This document shows, one piece after another, positions 15,724 through 18,924 of a stretch of DNA of 18,924 nt. The position numbers were made by a program, and so were the translations under genes. Source of the DNA: JBDSEG01 sp039920165 (lineage in GTDB: Bacteria; Pseudomonadota; Gammaproteobacteria; Burkholderiales; Burkholderiaceae_C); the NCBI GenBank assembly GCA_039920165.1, contig JBDSEG010000193.1:1-18924 (forward strand), read 5' to 3'. Position 1 is the stretch's first letter; each line of letters opens with the position of its first letter. The notes under the pieces were generated by a model. The model was not told where the DNA came from. It saw only the letters and a list, made by a program, of their open reading frames with translations, and did no database searches.

Positions 15724-15792
15724 TCACGCGCGGCTTGTTCGGGGGGCACTCAATAAGTCGCGGTATTCGCACCGGGGGCAGGGAGCGTTGCG

Positions 15793-15800
15793 ATTATAGT
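15793..15800. promoter_or_regulatory. Overlapping divergent -10 elements (DUF465-helicase and PP2C)
   Basis: The 8-mer ATTATAGT contains TATAAT on the minus strand (15793-15798) and TATAGT on the plus strand (15795-15800). The 85-bp gap separates the DUF465 start from the phosphatase start. The plus-strand box is only 8 bases from the phosphatase ATG, which would make that mRNA nearly leaderless, so the minus-strand use is the more credible. No good -35 is seen on the plus strand. Confidence 0.4.
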
Positions 15801-15808
15801 TTTCGACC

Positions 15809-16576
15809 ATGACGATCACCACCGCCGGTTACCGCCTTAGCGCAGCCACCGGCATCCACCGCGGCGATCGCGCCTACCAGCAGGACCAGGTCGAGATCAT
15901 TTCGCACCACCGGGTGGCACGCTGCGTCATGGGAGTGCTGGCCGACGGCATGGGTGGCAAGAGCGGCGGGCGCAAGGCGGCCGACCAGGTGCTGCTGACC
16001 GCTCACCAGCTCTTCGAGCGCTATGCGCCGCACAGCGAATCGGCCGGTGCGCTGCTCGAGCAACTCGTGCTCGAGGCCCACCTCATGATCAAGCTCACGG
16101 CGATCACGTCCGAGGAAGAGCCGCACAGCACCGTCGCCGCCTTTGTCATCGGTCCGCAGCGCGAATGCGATTTCGTGCATGCCGGCGATTCTCGCGTCTA
16201 TCACTTCCGCGGCGCCGAGCTGCTGACGCGATCGATCGATCATTCCTACGTGCAGCGCCTGGTCGCCGAGGGCCAGATCTCTGAGGAAGAGGCGAACCAC
16301 CATCCGCAGTCGAACCTGCTGACCGGCTGCCTGGGGACGCAAAGCGATCCGCCGCTGTCGCATGTACATATCGACCGGCTCGAACTCGGCGACACGATGC
16401 TCGCGTGCAGCGACGGCCTGTGGCATTACTTCACCGCGCGCGAGCTCGGCGCCATCATTCAGGCGCTGCCGCCGCGCGAGGCGAGCGAGATGCTAGTCAA
16501 CAAGGCGCGCCAGCGGGCGCGTGGCGGCGGCGACAACCTGTCGCTGGCGATGGTCCGGGTCGATACGCTCGACTGA
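15809..16576 (+). CDS. PP2C-family serine/threonine phosphatase
   Basis: 255-residue single-domain PPM/PP2C phosphatase, Mg/Mn-dependent and probably cytoplasmic (no signal or membrane helix). Motifs: RGDRAYQQDQ at 18-27 (equivalent to the R..NQD motif, Asp26), LADGMGGKSGG with metal-binding Asp46, HAGDSRVYHF at 124-133, CSDGLWHY with Asp202, and GGGDNLSLAMV with Asp242. The metal ligands are intact. A departure is HSTVAAF at 106-112 where many members have GTT. It stands alone, diverging from DUF465-helicase and converging on the small secreted-protein gene with a 20-bp gap. No kinase or type VI secretion gene is nearby, so its substrate cannot be inferred. Confidence 0.93.
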   Translation: MTITTAGYRLSAATGIHRGDRAYQQDQVEIISHHRVARCVMGVLADGMGGKSGGRKAADQVLLTAHQLFERYAPHSESAGALLEQLVLEAHLMIKLTAITSEEEPHSTVAAFVIGPQRECDFVHAGDSRVYHFRGAELLTRSIDHSYVQRLVAEGQISEEEANHHPQSNLLTGCLGTQSDPPLSHVHIDRLELGDTMLACSDGLWHYFTARELGAIIQALPPREASEMLVNKARQRARGGGDNLSLAMVRVDTLD

Positions 16577-16596
16577 TCCGGACCCGCGGCAGTCCC

Positions 16597-17082
16597 TCAG
16601 CGCGGCACGGCAGCGGCGGGCACCGGCAGCGGCGCGACCGGCTTGTCTTTCGCGGCCGATGCCGCCTTGGCCTGGCGCTGCGCCGCGGCATCCCGATGCG
16701 CTTGAGCTGCGCGCTGGCGCGCTTCGTAGGCCTGCCGGCTGCGCTCCTCGCGCTGCGCCCGTTCGACCTGCACTCCGCTCGGCGAAGGGCGTGCCGCGGC
16801 CCGCGCCAGTGCCTGCTGGCGGCGTTGCGCGGCCTCGAGCGCGCCCTCCTCGCCGCGCAGCGGGGCGAGCGCGGCGCGGCGTTCGCGGCGCACCGCATCG
16901 ATGCACGTCCCGGGCGCAGCGAGCGCGATGCAGTCGCGCTCGCGCTGATCGAACTGCGCCTGCAACGCGACCCGCTCGGTGCGCAATCGCGCGCGCGCCG
17001 CGGCATCGTTGTCAGCCGCCAAAGCGCCCACGCCGCAGGCCATACCGAGCAGGCTGGCAACGAATGCATGGCCTGCATTCAT
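16597..17082 (-). CDS. Small exported protein with two conserved-looking cysteines, function unknown
   Basis: 161 residues from an ATG that overlaps the zapE stop by 4 bp. The N-terminus MNAGHAFVASLLGMACGVGALAA looks like a cleavable signal peptide, with AxA-type cleavage near residue 22-23. The mature chain is highly charged and helical, rich in Arg, Gln and Ala, with two cysteines nine residues apart (Cys51 and Cys60 in DCIALAAPGTCIDAVRRER) that could form a disulfide. It then runs into an Ala/Pro/Lys-rich tail. Similar short proteins (signal peptide, CxnC, RRR and coiled segments) are common hypotheticals in Burkholderiales, but I know no function. The reading frame extends upstream inside zapE, which is taken as shadow sequence. 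Confidence 0.75.
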   Translation of the reverse strand: MNAGHAFVASLLGMACGVGALAADNDAAARARLRTERVALQAQFDQRERDCIALAAPGTCIDAVRRERRAALAPLRGEEGALEAAQRRQQALARAAARPSPSGVQVERAQREERSRQAYEARQRAAQAHRDAAAQRQAKAASAAKDKPVAPLPVPAAAVPR

Positions 17083-18176
17083 GTGAGCGAGGTGTCGACG
17101 TCGCGCCGGGCCAGCGCCAGATATTCGGGCGACTGCATCTCGGCCAGCCGCGACGCCGTGCGGACGAACTCGTGAGCAAGCGCCCCTTCGGTATATAGCG
17201 CCTCGGGCTCGACTGCGGCCGAGACGATGAGCTTGACCCGTCGGTCGTAGAGCACGTCGACGAGCCAGGTGAAGCGGCGCGCCGCCGAGGCGTTGCGCGG
17301 CGACATCTGCGGCACGTCCGAGAGCAACACGGTGTGAAAGCGCGTCGCGATCTCGAGGTAGTCGTTCTGCGACCGCGGCCCGCCGCACAGCGCGTCGAAG
17401 CCGAGCCACACGACGCCGCCGGCGCGCCGCAGAGCATGGATTTCGCGGTGCTCGATGTGCAGCACGGCCGGCTCGTCACGCGCTTCGGTCAGGCGCTCGA
17501 AATCTTTGGTCATCTGCGCCTGGGCCTGCGGCCCGAGCGGCGTGTGGTACGTGCGGACCTCGCGCAGGCTCAGTTGCCGGTAGTCGGTCGGCCCGTCGAC
17601 GCCGACGACCTCGAGGCGCTCCTTCAGCAGTTCGATCGCCGGCAGGATGCGGTCGCGGTGCAGCCCGTTCGGATACAGGTCATCGGGGTGGAAATTCGAG
17701 GTCGTCACGATGCTCACGCGGTTCGCGAACAGCGCTTCGAGTAGCCGGTGCAGGATCATCGCGTCGGTCACGTCGGCGACGTGGAACTCGTCGAAGCAGA
17801 TCAGCCGAAAGCGAAGCGCCATGCGCCGGCCGAGTTCCTGCAACGGGTCCGGCGTGCCTTGCAGCTCGGCGAGCTGGCGGTGCACCTCGCGCATGAATTC
17901 GTGGAAATGCAGCCGCGTCTTGCGTGTCAGTGGAACCGCATTGAAGAAGCAGTCCATCAGAAAGCTCTTGCCGCGCCCGACGCCGCCGTACAGGTAGACG
18001 CCGCGCGGGATCGGGGGGCGCGCGAGCAGCTTGATCAATGCGTTGCTGCGCCGCGCCTTGTAATCGGCCCACTCGTTTTCGCAGCGTTCGAGCGCATCGA
18101 TCGCACGCTCCTGCGCCGGATCGCTGTGGTAACCGCGCTCGGCCAGCGTGCTTGCGTAGAGCTCGCGTACCGGCAC
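17079..18176 (-). CDS. zapE: Cell division ATPase ZapE (AFG1/LACE1 family)
   Basis: ZapE is an AFG1-type P-loop ATPase that in E. coli joins the Z-ring late in division and destabilises FtsZ polymers. The 365-residue product is normal for the family. Motifs: GVYLYGGVGRGKSFLMD (Walker A 64-71), LHFHEFMREVH, LICFDEFHVADVTDAM (Walker B 125-130), and TTSNFHPDDLYPNGLHRDRFLP-like sequence (here with RILP), followed by the C-terminal RFTWLVDVLYD. It starts 10 bp after the lpd stop; lpd-zapE adjacency is common in Burkholderiales, behind the 2-oxoglutarate dehydrogenase genes. Part of its 5' region (18046-18162) is repeated exactly at the right edge of the window. Confidence 0.95.
   Translation of the reverse strand: MPVRELYASTLAERGYHSDPAQERAIDALERCENEWADYKARRSNALIKLLARPPIPRGVYLYGGVGRGKSFLMDCFFNAVPLTRKTRLHFHEFMREVHRQLAELQGTPDPLQELGRRMALRFRLICFDEFHVADVTDAMILHRLLEALFANRVSIVTTSNFHPDDLYPNGLHRDRILPAIELLKERLEVVGVDGPTDYRQLSLREVRTYHTPLGPQAQAQMTKDFERLTEARDEPAVLHIEHREIHALRRAGGVVWLGFDALCGGPRSQNDYLEIATRFHTVLLSDVPQMSPRNASAARRFTWLVDVLYDRRVKLIVSAAVEPEALYTEGALAHEFVRTASRLAEMQSPEYLALARRDVDTSLT
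18046..18162 (+). repeat. Copy A of a 117-bp exact direct repeat (inside zapE)
   Basis: Identical base for base to 18808-18924, offset 762. This copy is in its natural place, encoding roughly zapE residues 5-44 in frame. Confidence 0.95.
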
Positions 18177-18186
18177 GGCCGCGGCG

Positions 18187-18813
18187 TCAAAAATTCAGGG
18201 TGCGCTTGTCGACCGCGAGCGCCGCTTCCTTGGTCGATTCCGACAAGCTCGGGTGCGCATGGCAGATCCGCGCGATGTCCTCGGAGCTCGCGCGAAACGC
18301 CATCGCGACCGTGGCCTCGGCGATCAGCTCGCTCGCCTGCGGACCGACGATGTGCACGCCGAGAATCTCGTCGGTCGCCGCGTCGGTCAGCATCTTGACC
18401 ATGCCCGTGGTATCGCCCAGCGCCCGCGCCCGGCCGTTGGCGAGGAACGGGAACGTGCCGGCCTTGTAGGCGCGCCCGGCCGCCTTCAACTGCTGCTCGG
18501 TCTGGCCGACCCAGGCGATCTCGGGGCTGGTATAGATGACCCATGGCACGAGGTTGAAATCGACGTGACCGTGCTGGCCAGCGATGCGTTCGGCGACCGC
18601 CACGCCCTCTTCCTCGGCCTTGTGTGCGAGCATCGGCCCGCGCACCACATCGCCGACCGCCCAGACGTTGGGGAGGTTGGTCTTGCACTCGGCATCGACA
18701 GCGATGAAGCCACGCTCGTCGAGCTTCAGGCCGACCGCATCGGGGTTCAGCCCGGTCGTGTTGGGTACGCGGCCGATCGAGACGATCAGCTTGTCGACCA
18801 GCAGCGTCTGCGC
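18187..18813 (-). CDS. lpd: Dihydrolipoyl dehydrogenase (E3), 5' part missing
   Basis: C-terminal ~208 residues of the E3 flavoprotein, which reoxidises dihydrolipoyl groups of 2-oxo-acid dehydrogenase complexes using NAD+. Seen are VDKLIVSIGRVPNTTGLN (end of the NAD domain), NVWAVGDVVRGPMLAHKAEEEG (second FAD-binding aspartate), PWVIYTSPEIAWVG, and the interface domain with catalytic HAHPSLSE (the His-Glu pair). The FAD and disulfide half (GGTCLNVGC) is absent. Homology stops at about 18807-18813, where the sequence becomes a copy of zapE DNA. The frame stays open to the window edge, but residues beyond that point are not Lpd. The intact gene presumably continues elsewhere. Its position next to zapE suggests the 2-oxoglutarate dehydrogenase E3. 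Confidence 0.9.
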   Translation of the reverse strand, partial: AQTLLVDKLIVSIGRVPNTTGLNPDAVGLKLDERGFIAVDAECKTNLPNVWAVGDVVRGPMLAHKAEEEGVAVAERIAGQHGHVDFNLVPWVIYTSPEIAWVGQTEQQLKAAGRAYKAGTFPFLANGRARALGDTTGMVKMLTDAATDEILGVHIVGPQASELIAEATVAMAFRASSEDIARICHAHPSLSESTKEAALAVDKRTLNF

Positions 18814-18924
18814 CGCGCCTTGTAATCGGCCCACTCGTTTTCGCAGCGTTCGAGCGCATCGATCGCACGCTCCTGCGCCGGATCGCTGTGGTAACCGCGC
18901 TCGGCCAGCGTGCTTGCGTAGAGC
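18808..18924 (+). repeat. Copy B of the 117-bp exact direct repeat (misplaced zapE fragment at the edge)
   Basis: Identical to 18046-18162 through to the last base of the window. It interrupts lpd and encodes nothing sensible in the lpd frame. It starts at a CTGCGCCGCGCC stretch that could have served as a junction. Best read as an assembly or template-switch artefact. Confidence 0.95.

Noticed and set aside
13439..15799. Long plus-strand open frame opposite the helicase
   Set aside because: It lies antisense to a helicase with every motif intact. The composition is shadow-like and no domain is visible.
15809..16576. PP2C gene as sign of a type VI secretion locus (PppA-like)
   Set aside because: There is no kinase, FHA protein or type VI component in the window; the neighbours are housekeeping genes.
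16577..16596. Terminator between the convergent PP2C gene and small secreted-protein gene
   Set aside because: The 20-bp gap shows no clear hairpin or T-run on either strand.
18035..18924. Frame spanning the right edge as a fused ZapE-Lpd protein or a second zapE copy
   Set aside because: The apparent join arises only from the exact 117-bp copy at the edge, read out of the zapE frame.

Overview
The window looks like ordinary chromosome from a GC-rich betaproteobacterium, most likely of the order Burkholderiales. The evidence is the gene order ndk-rlmN-pilF-rodZ-ispG-hisS-yfgM-bamB-der, an RluB with a long disordered N-terminus and an RGG-rich tail, the lpd-zapE pair, and a small signal-peptide protein with two cysteines of a kind common in that order. 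I see no insertion sequence, prophage, integrase, CRISPR array, tRNA or rRNA. Taxonomy is inferred from gene content only.

Layout. Positions 1-8501 (minus strand, transcribed leftwards) form one tightly packed gene series. It starts at ndk and runs through rlmN, pilF, rodZ, ispG, hisS, the YfgM-like protein and bamB into der, which leaves the window at its left edge. Junctions are 4-8 bp overlaps or gaps of 18-45 bp. Positions 8547-11344 hold rluB and scpB, overlapping by 4 bp and preceded by the only gene-free stretch over 300 bp (11345-11661). That stretch is rich in inverted repeats and may encode a structured leader or small RNA. rluD (minus) and bamD (plus) diverge at 12646-12702. A DinG/YoaA-type helicase and a small DUF465 protein (minus) follow, diverging from a PP2C-type phosphatase (plus). 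The right end (minus) carries lpd (truncated), zapE and a small secreted protein of unknown function.

Themes. Envelope biogenesis is represented by BamB and BamD, YfgM, RodZ and PilF. RNA modification and translation are represented by RlmN, RluB, RluD, HisS and Der. Chromosome maintenance and division are represented by ScpB, the helicase and ZapE. IspG makes isoprenoid precursors, Ndk balances nucleotides, and Lpd is the E3 subunit of 2-oxo-acid dehydrogenases.

The last 117 bases (18808-18924) are an exact direct copy of 18046-18162 inside zapE, and they interrupt lpd. This is most simply an assembly or chimera artefact at a contig end. I found no convincing new multi-gene system. The best candidate for something undescribed is the structured region upstream of scpB.
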